Below are positions 1-8,198 of a DNA stretch of 64,000 nucleotides, in pieces. How positions within the stretch are numbered: position 1 is the stretch's first letter; each line of letters opens with the position of its first letter. This DNA comes from Mucilaginibacter auburnensis (GTDB lineage: Bacteria > Bacteroidota > Bacteroidia > Sphingobacteriales > Sphingobacteriaceae). The stretch is taken from contig NZ_PGFJ01000002.1 in the NCBI RefSeq assembly GCF_002797815.1, positions 62,001-126,000 of the forward strand, in the 5' to 3' direction. The translations under genes were made by a program, and so were the position numbers. The notes under the pieces are model-generated. The model saw only the letters and a program-made list of their open reading frames with translations, had not been told where the DNA came from and searched no databases.

Positions 1-182
1 TTAGCAAACTCCTCCTTCAATGCAGCCGTAGCTCCCAGTTCTGTTGTACAAACCGGTGTATAATCGGCAGGGTGCGAAAACAATACTCCCCAGCCATCGC
101 CAAGGTATTCATATAAGTCAATCTCTCCTATTGAAGTTTGTGCCCGAAAGTTGGGGGCTTTATCGCCTAATCTTAAGCTCAT
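1..182 (-). CDS. 1-Cys peroxiredoxin, N-terminal part (gene runs off the left edge)
   Basis: The first 60 codons are present; the rest lies beyond the window. The start is the ATG whose complement ends at 182. The N-terminus reads MSLRLGDKAPNF, followed by a thioredoxin-fold strand and the peroxidatic motif SHPADYTPVCTTELG, with the peroxidatic cysteine at residue 45. PVCTTELG is typical of the Prx6 (1-Cys) branch of the AhpC/TSA family, which reduces hydrogen and alkyl peroxides in the cytoplasm. The resolving residues and the C-terminal domain cannot be seen, so the subfamily rests on the N-terminal motif alone. The 223 bases to the next gene are AT-rich and are shared with the promoter of the gene that starts at 406. 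Confidence 0.9.
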   Translation of the reverse strand, partial: MSLRLGDKAPNFRAQTSIGEIDLYEYLGDGWGVLFSHPADYTPVCTTELGATAALKEEFA

Positions 183-336
183 AATTATATTTATTTAGAT
201 GTTGTGTTTAAAATCAAAATAAAGTTACGGCGATTGATGGAATAAACAACAGTGCTAACAAAAAAAATCTACTATTTACATAGACATTACATAAATTTAG
301 TAAATGTCACTCATCTAATAATTAGCAACATTTAAG

Positions 337-374
337 TTACATGTTGTATGTAAAACTAATAGCACTTACCTTTA
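337..374 (+). promoter_or_regulatory. Promoter of the tandem small exported proteins, with a palindrome over the -33 box
   Basis: A TTG at 344-346 is followed after 20 bases by TACCTTTA at 367-374, close to the Bacteroidota pattern TTG/TTTG, 19-21 bases, TAnnTTTG. A perfect 6-bp inverted repeat, TTACAT-GTTGT-ATGTAA (337-353), covers the -33 box and could bind a repressor or activator. The boxes are seen directly; the regulatory role is inferred. Confidence 0.5.
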
Positions 375-405
375 GTATTACAATTACATTAATAAACCGA
401 AAAAG

Positions 406-762
406 ATGAAAAAATTATTATTAGTAAGCGCCTTTGTTTTAGGCGTTAGCGCGGTAAGCTTTGCGCAAGGCAGAATGGGAGGTACACCAGACCAGCAGGT
501 TGAGCGTTTAAAAACACAAATTGCAGGTATAACTGATGCCCAGGCAGCTAAGATCAAAGTTGTTTATGAAACACAAGCTAAAAGCCGTGATAGCTTAATG
601 CAAGCTGGTGGTGATATGCAGGCTAACATGGCTACTTTCATGAAAATGCGTGAAACTGCCAACGCTAAAATAAAAGCTGTATTAACTCCTGAGCAAGCAA
701 CTGCTTTCCAAAAACAAGTTGATGAGCAAGCTGCTCAGATGCGTCAAAGAATGGGCAACTAA
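406..762 (+). CDS. Small exported Spy/DUF4890-like protein, first tandem copy
   Basis: This protein of 118 residues has a clear signal peptide (MKKLLLVSAFVLGVSAVSFAQG, cleavage after FA). The mature part is short, helical and rich in Q, A, M and K, with the phrase AKIKAVLTPEQATAFQKQVDE near the C-terminus. That phrase resembles Spy/CpxP-type periplasmic helical proteins and Bacteroidota DUF4890 proteins (LTPEQ-x-x-F motif). A periplasmic chaperone or envelope-stress role is only an analogy. The neighbour that starts 14 bases after this stop is a clear paralogue with the same signal peptide and C-terminal motif, so the two form a tandem duplication read from one promoter. Confidence 0.75.
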   Translation: MKKLLLVSAFVLGVSAVSFAQGRMGGTPDQQVERLKTQIAGITDAQAAKIKVVYETQAKSRDSLMQAGGDMQANMATFMKMRETANAKIKAVLTPEQATAFQKQVDEQAAQMRQRMGN

Positions 763-776
763 ACAATTGATTAAAA

Positions 777-1127
777 ATGAAAAAATTATTATTAGTTGGA
801 GCTTTTGTATTGGGCTTTAGTGTAGTGAGCCTTGCACAAGGACCCCCTACTCCAGAAGAGCGTGTTGCAGCTTTAAAGACTTCTTTGTCATTGAATGATG
901 CACAAGTTGCCAAAGCAAAAGTTATTTATGATGCACAAGGCAAAAGCATGGATAGCCTTATGAGCAGTGCAAACGGTGATTTTCAGTCAGCTATGCCTAA
1001 GTTTGTAAAAATCATGGAAAGCACAAACACTAAGATCAAAGCAATATTAACACCCGAACAACAACCTGCTTTTCAAAAACAGGTAGACGCTATGAATGAG
1101 CGTTTTAAACAAATGGGCGGTAACTAA
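777..1127 (+). CDS. Small exported Spy/DUF4890-like protein, second tandem copy
   Basis: This is a 116-residue paralogue of the preceding gene. It has the same type of signal peptide (MKKLLLVGAFVLGFSVVSLAQ), a helical mature domain, and the C-terminal motif ILTPEQQPAFQKQVD. The amino-terminal stretch GPPTPEERVAALKTSLSLNDAQ differs from the first copy, whereas the first 6-7 codons are nearly identical, as expected of a tandem duplication followed by divergence. A hairpin terminator lies 24 bases after the stop, so the two genes form a short transcription unit. No function is established from the sequence. Confidence 0.75.
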   Translation: MKKLLLVGAFVLGFSVVSLAQGPPTPEERVAALKTSLSLNDAQVAKAKVIYDAQGKSMDSLMSSANGDFQSAMPKFVKIMESTNTKIKAILTPEQQPAFQKQVDAMNERFKQMGGN

Positions 1128-1150
1128 TAAGCACTTGCATACATTTAAAA

Positions 1151-1177
1151 GCCTCGGGTTTACCGGGGCTTTTTTTA
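1151..1177 (+). terminator. Intrinsic terminator of the tandem small-protein operon
   Basis: GCCTCGG (1151-1157) pairs with CCGGGGC (1163-1169), with one G-T pair and a short loop, and is followed by a run of T. It separates the tandem pair from the biotin genes. Confidence 0.85.
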
Positions 1178-1198
1178 TTTTAGCCAAAATTTATTGTA

Positions 1199-2320
1199 TT
1201 GAGCGCAGCAGAAAGATTTATGCAGAACAGACTGTCTGAAAGGCAGCAGGCAGGTAATTTAAGAGCTTTAAAACCGGAAGGTAACCTTATAGACTTTTGC
1301 TCAAATGATTACCTGGGATTTGCCCGCTCAACAGAACTTAAACGATTAATCGAACAAGAGTGCAATACCAACGGTGTATTAAACGGATCAACGGGGTCAA
1401 GATTAATATCCGGCAATCTAAAATATACAGAAGAACTTGAATCAAGTATTGCTGTCAGTGTGGAGGCAGAAGCCGCGTTACTGTTCAACTCTGGCTATGA
1501 TGCGAACATTGGGCTCCTCTCCTGCTTGCCTCAACGCGGTGACACAGTTATTTGTGATGAGTTGATTCATGCTTCGGCAATTGACGGCGTACGCCTAAGC
1601 AATGCCAACCGATATACTTTTGAGCATAACAATTTAGATAGCCTTGAAAGCAAACTTAAAAATGCTAAAGGTTTGTGCTATGTGGTTATTGAGAGCGTTT
1701 ATTCAATGGACGGTGATACCCCTCCCCTTATGGAGTTAATTAACCTAACCCAAAAGTACAACGCACATTTAATAGTTGATGAAGCCCATGCTTTTGGTCT
1801 TTTCAAAAAAGGTTTAGTTGCAGAACTTGGTCTTGAAGAGCATGTTTTTGCACGGATTGTTACGTTTGGAAAGGCGTTAGGCTGTCACGGGGCTGTGGTT
1901 GTGGGCAGCGCTGTGTTACGCCAATATCTGATTAATTTTGCACGATCATTCGTTTACACAACGGCAGCACCTTTTCATCAGATAGCGACCATTAAGGTTG
2001 CTATGGCCTTATTAGAACGATCTGAAAACATCACTGGAGCGTTAAAGAACAATATACAGTTATTTAAAACGCATCTAAATTTGCCGGCCGGAAGCATGCC
2101 GCATAGTAATAGCGCTATTCAATGTATTTTGTTAAATAACAACGACAAGGCCAGGACTATAGCTAACGCCCTCCAAGGTGCCGGTTTTGACGTAAGACCT
2201 ATTTTTAGCCCCACAGTGCCAATAGGCAAAGAGCGCATACGCATTTGCTTGCATTCATTCAATAACGAAGAAGACATTATCAACTTAGCTAAAACTATAA
2301 ATAAATTATATCATGAGTAA
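1199..2320 (+). CDS. bioF: 8-amino-7-oxononanoate synthase (BioF-like)
   Basis: This is a pyridoxal-phosphate enzyme of the alpha-oxoamine synthase family, 373 residues. It is expected to condense pimeloyl-ACP or pimeloyl-CoA with alanine in biotin synthesis. Visible motifs are DFCSNDYLGFARS near residue 32, NGSTGSRLISGN (substrate loop), VDEAHAFGL (the aspartate that contacts the PLP nitrogen), and TFGKALGCHGA with the PLP lysine. The start is a TTG at 1199, giving MSAAERFMQNRLSERQQAGNLR, which fits the family N-terminus; an ATG at 1220 would drop seven residues. It overlaps the bioD start by 8 bases. Other family members make aminoketones in other pathways, but bioD next door supports the biotin role. 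Confidence 0.9.
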   Translation: MSAAERFMQNRLSERQQAGNLRALKPEGNLIDFCSNDYLGFARSTELKRLIEQECNTNGVLNGSTGSRLISGNLKYTEELESSIAVSVEAEAALLFNSGYDANIGLLSCLPQRGDTVICDELIHASAIDGVRLSNANRYTFEHNNLDSLESKLKNAKGLCYVVIESVYSMDGDTPPLMELINLTQKYNAHLIVDEAHAFGLFKKGLVAELGLEEHVFARIVTFGKALGCHGAVVVGSAVLRQYLINFARSFVYTTAAPFHQIATIKVAMALLERSENITGALKNNIQLFKTHLNLPAGSMPHSNSAIQCILLNNNDKARTIANALQGAGFDVRPIFSPTVPIGKERIRICLHSFNNEEDIINLAKTINKLYHE

Positions 2321-2921
2321 GCGTCCGTTATTTATTACCGGTATAGGCACAGGTGTTGGTAAAACTATTGTAGCTGCTATTTTAACAGAATCTCTTAAAG
2401 CTGACTACTGGAAACCCGTACAATCAGGCGATTTGGATAATAGTGACACCATGAAGGTACAAAGTCTTGTATCTAACAAAAAAACTGTATTTCACCCTGA
2501 GCGCTACCGTTTAACGCAACCGTATTCGCCTCATAAATCTGCGGATATTGATGGCGTGACTATAAATTTAAGTAGCTTTAAACTGCCTCAAACTGATAAT
2601 ACGCTTATTGTTGAGGGCGCTGGCGGTTTGATGGTTCCGTTAAATAACAAAGATCTGATGGTTGATCTGATAAAACAACTGGATGCAGAAGTAATAATGG
2701 TTGTACAACATTATTTGGGCAGCATTAATCATACATTGTTATCACTTTCACTACTATACTCAAAAAATATTACGATAAAGGCCATCATATTTAATGGCGA
2801 TACCGACGAGTACTCGGAAAATGTCATAAAAGCTCATACTAAAGGAGAAACTATTATTCGTATTCCTCAACTTAGCGTGTTTGACAAGTCAACAATAGCA
2901 GCTCAAAAAATTGTATTTTAG
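2313..2921 (+). CDS. bioD: Dethiobiotin synthetase
   Basis: ATP-dependent carboxylase that closes the ureido ring of dethiobiotin, 202 residues. The P-loop GIGTGVGKTIVAAIL lies near residues 10-24, followed by KPVQSGD (lysine and substrate contact) and EGAGGLMVP, the family signature around residue 101. Length and motif order are usual for BioD. The start codon lies inside the end of bioF, which suggests translational coupling. bioA and bioB are not in the window. The next gene begins 8 bases downstream on the same strand. Confidence 0.93.
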   Translation: MSKRPLFITGIGTGVGKTIVAAILTESLKADYWKPVQSGDLDNSDTMKVQSLVSNKKTVFHPERYRLTQPYSPHKSADIDGVTINLSSFKLPQTDNTLIVEGAGGLMVPLNNKDLMVDLIKQLDAEVIMVVQHYLGSINHTLLSLSLLYSKNITIKAIIFNGDTDEYSENVIKAHTKGETIIRIPQLSVFDKSTIAAQKIVF

Positions 2922-2929
2922 AAGCTAAA

Positions 2930-3817
2930 ATGAAAAACGTAGCGGTTATTGGTTCGGGAACAATGGGTAGTGGCATTGCACACACATTTGCTCAGCATGG
3001 GTACGAAGTTTTGTTGATTGATACCAACAGCCAGGCCCTTGAACGGGCGTTGAAAAATATCGCTTCCAATATGGACCGGCAAATAAGCAAAGGTTCTCTA
3101 ACAGCAGATGAAAAAAATGCAGCATTACAACGTATCAAAACTTCAACTTTATTAACGGACATTACTGAAGAAACAGGATTAGTTATTGAAGCCGCCACTG
3201 AAAATAAAGATATCAAGCTTAACATTTTTAAGCAGTTAGATCATATCTGCTCAAGTGACATTATACTTGCTTCTAACACATCATCTATCTCCATAACCGA
3301 AATAGCGGCTATAACCCAAAATGCCCAACGCGTTGTGGGAATGCACTTTATGAATCCCGTTCCGCTGATGAAACTTGTTGAAGTTATACGCGGAAAAGGA
3401 ACCTCTGATTGCGTTACTACTAAAGTAATGGATATTGCTCGCGCATTAGAGAAAGTGCCCGTGGAAGTTAATGATGCTCCTGGCTTTGTAGCTAACCGAA
3501 TATTGATGCCAATGATCAATGAAGCTATTTATACCTTAGCGGAGGGGGTTTCAGGCGTAACAGAAATTGACCTGGTAATGAAGTTAGGCATGTCGCACCC
3601 TATGGGGCCGCTGCAACTGGCAGATTTTATAGGGCTTGATGTTTGTTTAGCTATAATGAATGTTTTGTATGATGGTTTTAATGCTGCTAAGTACGCTCCT
3701 TGTCCGCTTTTAGTTGATATGGTTGCTGCCGGGAACATGGGCATAAAATCCGGACTTGGCTTTTATGATTATTCAGAAAAATCAAAGGAACTCAGGGTAT
3801 CTGCAAGATTTTTGTAA
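2930..3817 (+). CDS. 3-hydroxyacyl-CoA / 3-hydroxybutyryl-CoA dehydrogenase
   Basis: This is a single-domain-pair 3-hydroxyacyl-CoA dehydrogenase of 295 residues, the length of stand-alone 3-hydroxybutyryl-CoA dehydrogenases rather than multifunctional FadB/FadJ. The N-terminus has the NAD-binding loop GSGTMGSGIAHTFAQ. The catalytic region reads MHFMNPVPLMKLVEVI with the active histidine, followed by GFVANRILMPMINEA and a C-terminal HMGPLQLADFIGLD-type dimer segment. It starts 8 bases after bioD and so probably shares the biotin transcript. A fatty-acid enzyme here could supply or recycle acyl chains related to the pimeloyl precursor, but that is speculation; it may simply be co-transcribed. 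Confidence 0.9.
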   Translation: MKNVAVIGSGTMGSGIAHTFAQHGYEVLLIDTNSQALERALKNIASNMDRQISKGSLTADEKNAALQRIKTSTLLTDITEETGLVIEAATENKDIKLNIFKQLDHICSSDIILASNTSSISITEIAAITQNAQRVVGMHFMNPVPLMKLVEVIRGKGTSDCVTTKVMDIARALEKVPVEVNDAPGFVANRILMPMINEAIYTLAEGVSGVTEIDLVMKLGMSHPMGPLQLADFIGLDVCLAIMNVLYDGFNAAKYAPCPLLVDMVAAGNMGIKSGLGFYDYSEKSKELRVSARFL

Positions 3818-3985
3818 TGTGAATAAAATGCCCTTTTATTATCGCTTGTTAAATAGTTAATTTACGCTAAAATAATTATGTGATGTAAAAGCAGGTTTTT
3901 GATGCATAATTGAAACCCCCAAGGCTTAAAAAACGTTTATAAGACTTTACATCGTTATCTGATAGATTTCGAAACAACACTATTA

Positions 3986-4696
3986 ATGACTTTGCGGAAA
4001 AAAATTATACTACCGTTAATACTGATCATATTTCTTTACAGCAAAGTTGGGGCACAAACAATCTCAACGCAAGCCACTATATTACCAGAGTTATCTAAAG
4101 CAGATAATCTGCAGCGCCTTGTTGATACTGCAATAAAGAACTATCCACGCGTTCGTTATTTTCAAAACAGGGTAAGTGTGGCCTCTGCTAACGTATCAAA
4201 AGTAAAAGCCTCATGGCTGGATGCGTTAACCCTCTCCTATGTTTATCAACCGTCTGATCCAACTATCAATCCGGTAAATCCAACAAGTACTTATTTTAAA
4301 GGGTTACAGGCAGGTGTATTTTTAAATGTTGGTACGCTTGTGGCTAAACCATGGGCAGTAAAGCAAGCTAAACGAGAAGTTTTAGTACAACAAACAGAGC
4401 AGGAGGAGTATATTATAACGCTTAGCGCAGAGGTTAGAAGGCGTTACTACATGTATATCCAACGCGTCGGCGAGTTAAAATTGCAAATAAGAGCCGCAGA
4501 GGACACCGAGGCACAGTTAAAAGACGTAAAATATAAATTTGAAAAGGGCGAAGAAACTTTTGATAGTTACAGCAAAGTGCTTATACAATTTACAGAGCAT
4601 CAGCAAACAAAAGTACAAGCGGAGGCAAATGTATTTATTGCCAAAGCCGACGTGGAAGAATTAATTGGTACAAATCTGGAAAACGTTATAAAATAG
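3986..4696 (+). CDS. Short TolC-family outer membrane protein of the exopolysaccharide locus
   Basis: This exported protein of 236 residues has a signal peptide (KKIILPLILIIFLYSKVGAQ). The rest resembles one half of a TolC-type outer membrane efflux protein: DNLQRLVDTAIKNYPRVRYFQNRVSVASANV, a beta hairpin region around residues 80-115, and a long helical second half. TolC proteins are usually about 420-480 residues with two such repeats, so only one repeat is present. The stop is followed directly by the start of the Wzz/kinase-like gene, so the two are coupled. In this position many exopolysaccharide loci carry a Wza-type secretin instead. A role in polymer export is inferred from context. 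Confidence 0.6.
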   Translation: MTLRKKIILPLILIIFLYSKVGAQTISTQATILPELSKADNLQRLVDTAIKNYPRVRYFQNRVSVASANVSKVKASWLDALTLSYVYQPSDPTINPVNPTSTYFKGLQAGVFLNVGTLVAKPWAVKQAKREVLVQQTEQEEYIITLSAEVRRRYYMYIQRVGELKLQIRAAEDTEAQLKDVKYKFEKGEETFDSYSKVLIQFTEHQQTKVQAEANVFIAKADVEELIGTNLENVIK

Positions 4697-6847
4697 ATGG
4701 ATCTCAAGAGCTTTTTACGGGTATTACGAAAGCATAAATTCACTATTGTGATCGTTCCGGTTATTGCCGTAATTATCACTTATTTTCTTGTACGCAACCA
4801 GGCCGATTCCTATTTATCGCAAGCCAAAATTGCAACAGGTATAGTTGACCAAACACAAAAAGGTCTGGGTGATTTTGTGGGGATGCAAGAGTCTGAGATC
4901 AACCAGGAGTTTGCCAATTTAATAGAGATGATGCGTTCCAAGCGTATGCTTGATCAGGTTGGGTACAAACTAATGATACACGACCTTACTAATGCCAGTC
5001 CTTTCAGACAACAAAGTAAGCTTGTAGAAACCCTAAATAACGATGCTAAGAAGCATGCTGTTGAGGTTTATACCGAAATGTATAAAAAAAGACAAGCGCT
5101 ATCTTCATTTAATCCTGATCAGGACGGCTTGATCAAGCTAATGTCGTCCATGAAGTATGACGATAAATCGTTATTGGATAAAATACAGGTTTATCGGCTA
5201 CAAAACAGTGATTACATAAGCGTTCAGTTTGATTCGGAAAACCCTGAACTTTCCGCCATTGTTGTCAATACTTTGTGTACTGAATTTATCAGTTACTATG
5301 GTGAACTGGTAAAAACCAATCAACAAAGATCCGTTGATTTTTTGTTTAAACTACTACAGATTAAGCGCGACACGTTGGACGCGCATATGTTGGCTTTAAA
5401 AAATTATAAAACCCGCAATCACGTATTAAATCTTAATGAAAAGGCCAAAAGCTTATACGGGCAGATGGCCGATTTTGAAACCCGCAGAGAAGAAGCCGAA
5501 AGAAATATACGTGCTACAAAGGCAACAATGGATAGCATAGACGGTAATTTTGATCCGAGGTTCAGGCGTTACAGCGAAAGCAATAAGTTGGGCGTTACAC
5601 AAGATGTTATCTCCGCGCAATCGCAATTACATGCAGCTAATGATGCTTATGTACAAAGCGGATTTAATCCTATCTATCAACGTAAGGCAGATTCACTAAA
5701 GAACGTTGTAAGTAGAAATCTCGGCTCGTTATCCGACAAGTATGTTACCAGCCCGCTTTCAACCAAGCAGGATCTGGTTGATCAGCGCATGAGCCTTCAG
5801 ATGCAAAATGATATTGCAAAAAACAGCACTGGCAGTATTAACAAAGAGCTGGTTAGACTGAATACCAAATTTGATGAACTTGTACCGCACGAAGCTGCCG
5901 TACAAGCGTTAGAACGTGCCATTGATATTGCCGGACAGGAGTATTTAGAGATACTGCAAAAATATAACCAGGCAAGTTTAGAATCGAGCTTCACTACCAA
6001 ATTGAGATTACTTGAGGTAGCGGAGCCAGGACAGGCGCAGCCTTCAAAAAAGATGTTGCTGGTAATAATGGCTGGTATAGCCAGCTTTATAGCATGCATT
6101 GCGGTGTTGTTTTTACTTTTCTTCTTCGACAATACAGTAAAAAACGCCCGCGAATTAGCTAATCGCAGTAAAGCTCCTGTACTGGGCAACTTAAACAAGT
6201 TGTCTGAAAGATCCATTGATCTACGTGCGATCTGGGAAAATAACAATACTACCGTGGAACTTAAAAAGTTCAAAAATTTAATGCGGTCAACACGGTTTGA
6301 GGCAAGCAACGAGCTGAAGGATAGTAATATACTGCTTGTAAATAGCTTGTCATCCGGAGAGGGTAAAACTTTTTTTGCTCTTAACCTGGCATATGCGTAT
6401 GTTCAGATCAATCAAAAGGTGCTGGTTATTGATGCTAACTTTGACAACCCGTCTATAACAAGTTCAACTAAAACTAATTTGTTTATTGAAGACCTGTTAA
6501 ATCAAAGAACCAGTTTGCCACTTTCCGATCAAAAAATAACATTTATTGGTAATAAGGGTGGCGATACCTCTATACTTGAACTGAGCAGCAAAGAACGCAT
6601 AAATGAATTGCTTCGATCTTTTAAACCTTTGTTTGATGTTATTATAATTGAGGCTCCTGCTTTAGATGCGTTAAACAGGTCAAAAGAATTATCAGAGTTT
6701 GCAGAAAAAATAATTACGGTTTTTGAAGCTAACCAAACCATATCTCAGGCGGGTAAGCACCAGATAGATTACTTAAGAAATCAAAAAGGTAAATTCATTG
6801 GCTGGGTTATTAACTTGGTAAATAACGACCAACTGGTAAGTGAATAA
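4697..6847 (+). CDS. Wzz/BY-kinase-like polysaccharide co-polymerase with degenerate kinase domain
   Basis: This inner-membrane protein of 716 residues has the layout of a polysaccharide co-polymerase fused to a bacterial tyrosine kinase domain. A transmembrane helix lies near residues 14-33, followed by a long periplasmic coiled-coil region, a second helix near 453-476, and a cytoplasmic P-loop domain. The Walker A (NSLSSGEGKT, about 546-555) and A' (VLVIDANFD, about 575) are recognisable. The Walker B position reads VIIIEAPALD, with glutamate where an aspartate is usual, and the C-terminal tail has no tyrosine cluster; only one tyrosine lies in the last 30 residues. The protein probably sets polymer length or assembly, and kinase activity is doubtful. 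Confidence 0.8.
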   Translation: MDLKSFLRVLRKHKFTIVIVPVIAVIITYFLVRNQADSYLSQAKIATGIVDQTQKGLGDFVGMQESEINQEFANLIEMMRSKRMLDQVGYKLMIHDLTNASPFRQQSKLVETLNNDAKKHAVEVYTEMYKKRQALSSFNPDQDGLIKLMSSMKYDDKSLLDKIQVYRLQNSDYISVQFDSENPELSAIVVNTLCTEFISYYGELVKTNQQRSVDFLFKLLQIKRDTLDAHMLALKNYKTRNHVLNLNEKAKSLYGQMADFETRREEAERNIRATKATMDSIDGNFDPRFRRYSESNKLGVTQDVISAQSQLHAANDAYVQSGFNPIYQRKADSLKNVVSRNLGSLSDKYVTSPLSTKQDLVDQRMSLQMQNDIAKNSTGSINKELVRLNTKFDELVPHEAAVQALERAIDIAGQEYLEILQKYNQASLESSFTTKLRLLEVAEPGQAQPSKKMLLVIMAGIASFIACIAVLFLLFFFDNTVKNARELANRSKAPVLGNLNKLSERSIDLRAIWENNNTTVELKKFKNLMRSTRFEASNELKDSNILLVNSLSSGEGKTFFALNLAYAYVQINQKVLVIDANFDNPSITSSTKTNLFIEDLLNQRTSLPLSDQKITFIGNKGGDTSILELSSKERINELLRSFKPLFDVIIIEAPALDALNRSKELSEFAEKIITVFEANQTISQAGKHQIDYLRNQKGKFIGWVINLVNNDQLVSE

Positions 6848-6868
6848 CTGGTAAAATCATCTATTTAA

Positions 6869-8059
6869 ATGACACTCATTGGCATTATTTGGATATTAGT
6901 TCAGGTTTTAATCGGATATAACCTGGTATTGCCGGTATGCATTTATGTTTTGTCGTTTTTCAAAAATTCCAACACTCCTGTTGAGGCTTCTGTTGAAGGA
7001 GATTACGGTATAATTGTAACTGCTTATGAGCAGGTTACCAACATTCCTGCTGTTGTAGAATCATTGCTAAGGCTAAACCACAGCAATTACATCGTATACA
7101 TTGTAGCCGATAAATGTGATGTAAGCAGTTTAATTTTCAATGATGACCGCGTTGTTGTGCTTCGCCCTGAAAATACTTTGGCCAGTAATACACGTTCGCA
7201 CTTTTATGCTATCAACAACTTCAGACGGCCACATGACAGGCTAACCATTATTGACAGCGACAACCTGGTTCATCCGGAGTATTTAAATGAGTTAGACCGC
7301 TACTTTTATAAAGGCTACATTGCGGTACAAGGCATCCGGGAAGCAAAAAATTTGAATACTACTTATGCTTGCCTTGATGCTGCACGAGATATTTATTATC
7401 ATTTTTATGATGGTAAGTTATTGTTCAAAGTAGGCTCATCAGCAACTTTAGCCGGTTCGGGTATGGCTTTTACAACTGCATTATATCGTGATTGTTTGGA
7501 GCATTTAGATATTATAGGTGCCGGGTTTGATAAGGTTCTGCAATCGCAAATAGTTGGACGCGACGTGCGCATAGCTTTTACAGACCGTGCAAAGGTATAC
7601 GATGAGAAAACAACCCACTCCGATCAATTAGTTAATCAACGGTCACGTTGGATCAATACCTGGTTCAAGTACTTCAAATTTGGCTTTACAATGCTTGGAA
7701 AAGGCATCACCACCCCAAGCTGGAATCAGTTCCTTTTTGGCTTGATACTGTTAAGACCTCCCCTGTTCATCTTCCTGCTATTGTCGTTGGTGTTTATGTT
7801 TATTAATATATTTATAAGCATAACAGCAGCATTTATATGGATGCTCGCTTTCGCTATATTCATAGCTGGCTTTTATTTAGCTTTAGCGCGTTCTGAGACA
7901 GATGCACGCATTTACCGCTCGCTAATTAATATACCTAAATTCATTTTCTTTCAGGTAATATCATTGATCAATGCACGTACAGCCAATAAAAGGTCGGTAG
8001 CAACCAAGCATACTTACACCAGCAGTGTTGACCCAATAACTAAAAGTGATGAGAGTTAA
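6869..8059 (+). CDS. Membrane-bound family 2 glycosyltransferase
   Basis: This processive-type GT-A glycosyltransferase has 396 residues. It has an N-terminal membrane helix, a nucleotide-sugar region (GIIVTAYEQ), the metal-binding DSDN near residue 129, and the acceptor-site QxxRW motif (QRSRW, near 257-261). Two or three transmembrane helices follow at about 290-350. This architecture is shared with cellulose, hyaluronan and other polysaccharide synthases, although here it probably adds one sugar of the exopolysaccharide repeat. The last codons overlap the start of a 49-residue membrane peptide. The sugar cannot be told from the sequence. Confidence 0.85.
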   Translation: MTLIGIIWILVQVLIGYNLVLPVCIYVLSFFKNSNTPVEASVEGDYGIIVTAYEQVTNIPAVVESLLRLNHSNYIVYIVADKCDVSSLIFNDDRVVVLRPENTLASNTRSHFYAINNFRRPHDRLTIIDSDNLVHPEYLNELDRYFYKGYIAVQGIREAKNLNTTYACLDAARDIYYHFYDGKLLFKVGSSATLAGSGMAFTTALYRDCLEHLDIIGAGFDKVLQSQIVGRDVRIAFTDRAKVYDEKTTHSDQLVNQRSRWINTWFKYFKFGFTMLGKGITTPSWNQFLFGLILLRPPLFIFLLLSLVFMFINIFISITAAFIWMLAFAIFIAGFYLALARSETDARIYRSLINIPKFIFFQVISLINARTANKRSVATKHTYTSSVDPITKSDES

Positions 8060-8198
8060 CCCGGATGATGACGTTGTTAGAGGCACGGAAGTAAAGGCGG
8101 CTTATCAAAAAAAGGTTGACCGTATTACCCGAATTGTGGCATTGGTGGTTGCATTTTTAAGTACCTATTTTTTCATTATTAAAATTTTGTTTTTATGA
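8049..8198 (+). CDS. 49-residue single-pass membrane peptide embedded in the polysaccharide operon
   Basis: An ATG at 8049 opens a frame of 49 codons ending with TGA at 8196-8198. It overlaps the last 11 bases of the preceding glycosyltransferase and shares an ATGA with the following polymerase gene (ATG at 8195), so it fits without a gap between two certain genes. The product starts MRVNPDDDVVRGTE, then has a basic helix (VKAAYQKKVDRITR) and one hydrophobic helix of about 20 residues (IVALVVAFLSTYFFIIKILFL) ending the protein. It fills what would otherwise be the only 135-base gap in the operon. I recognise no family. A small accessory subunit of the synthase or polymerase is a guess. Confidence 0.7.
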   Translation: MRVNPDDDVVRGTEVKAAYQKKVDRITRIVALVVAFLSTYFFIIKILFL

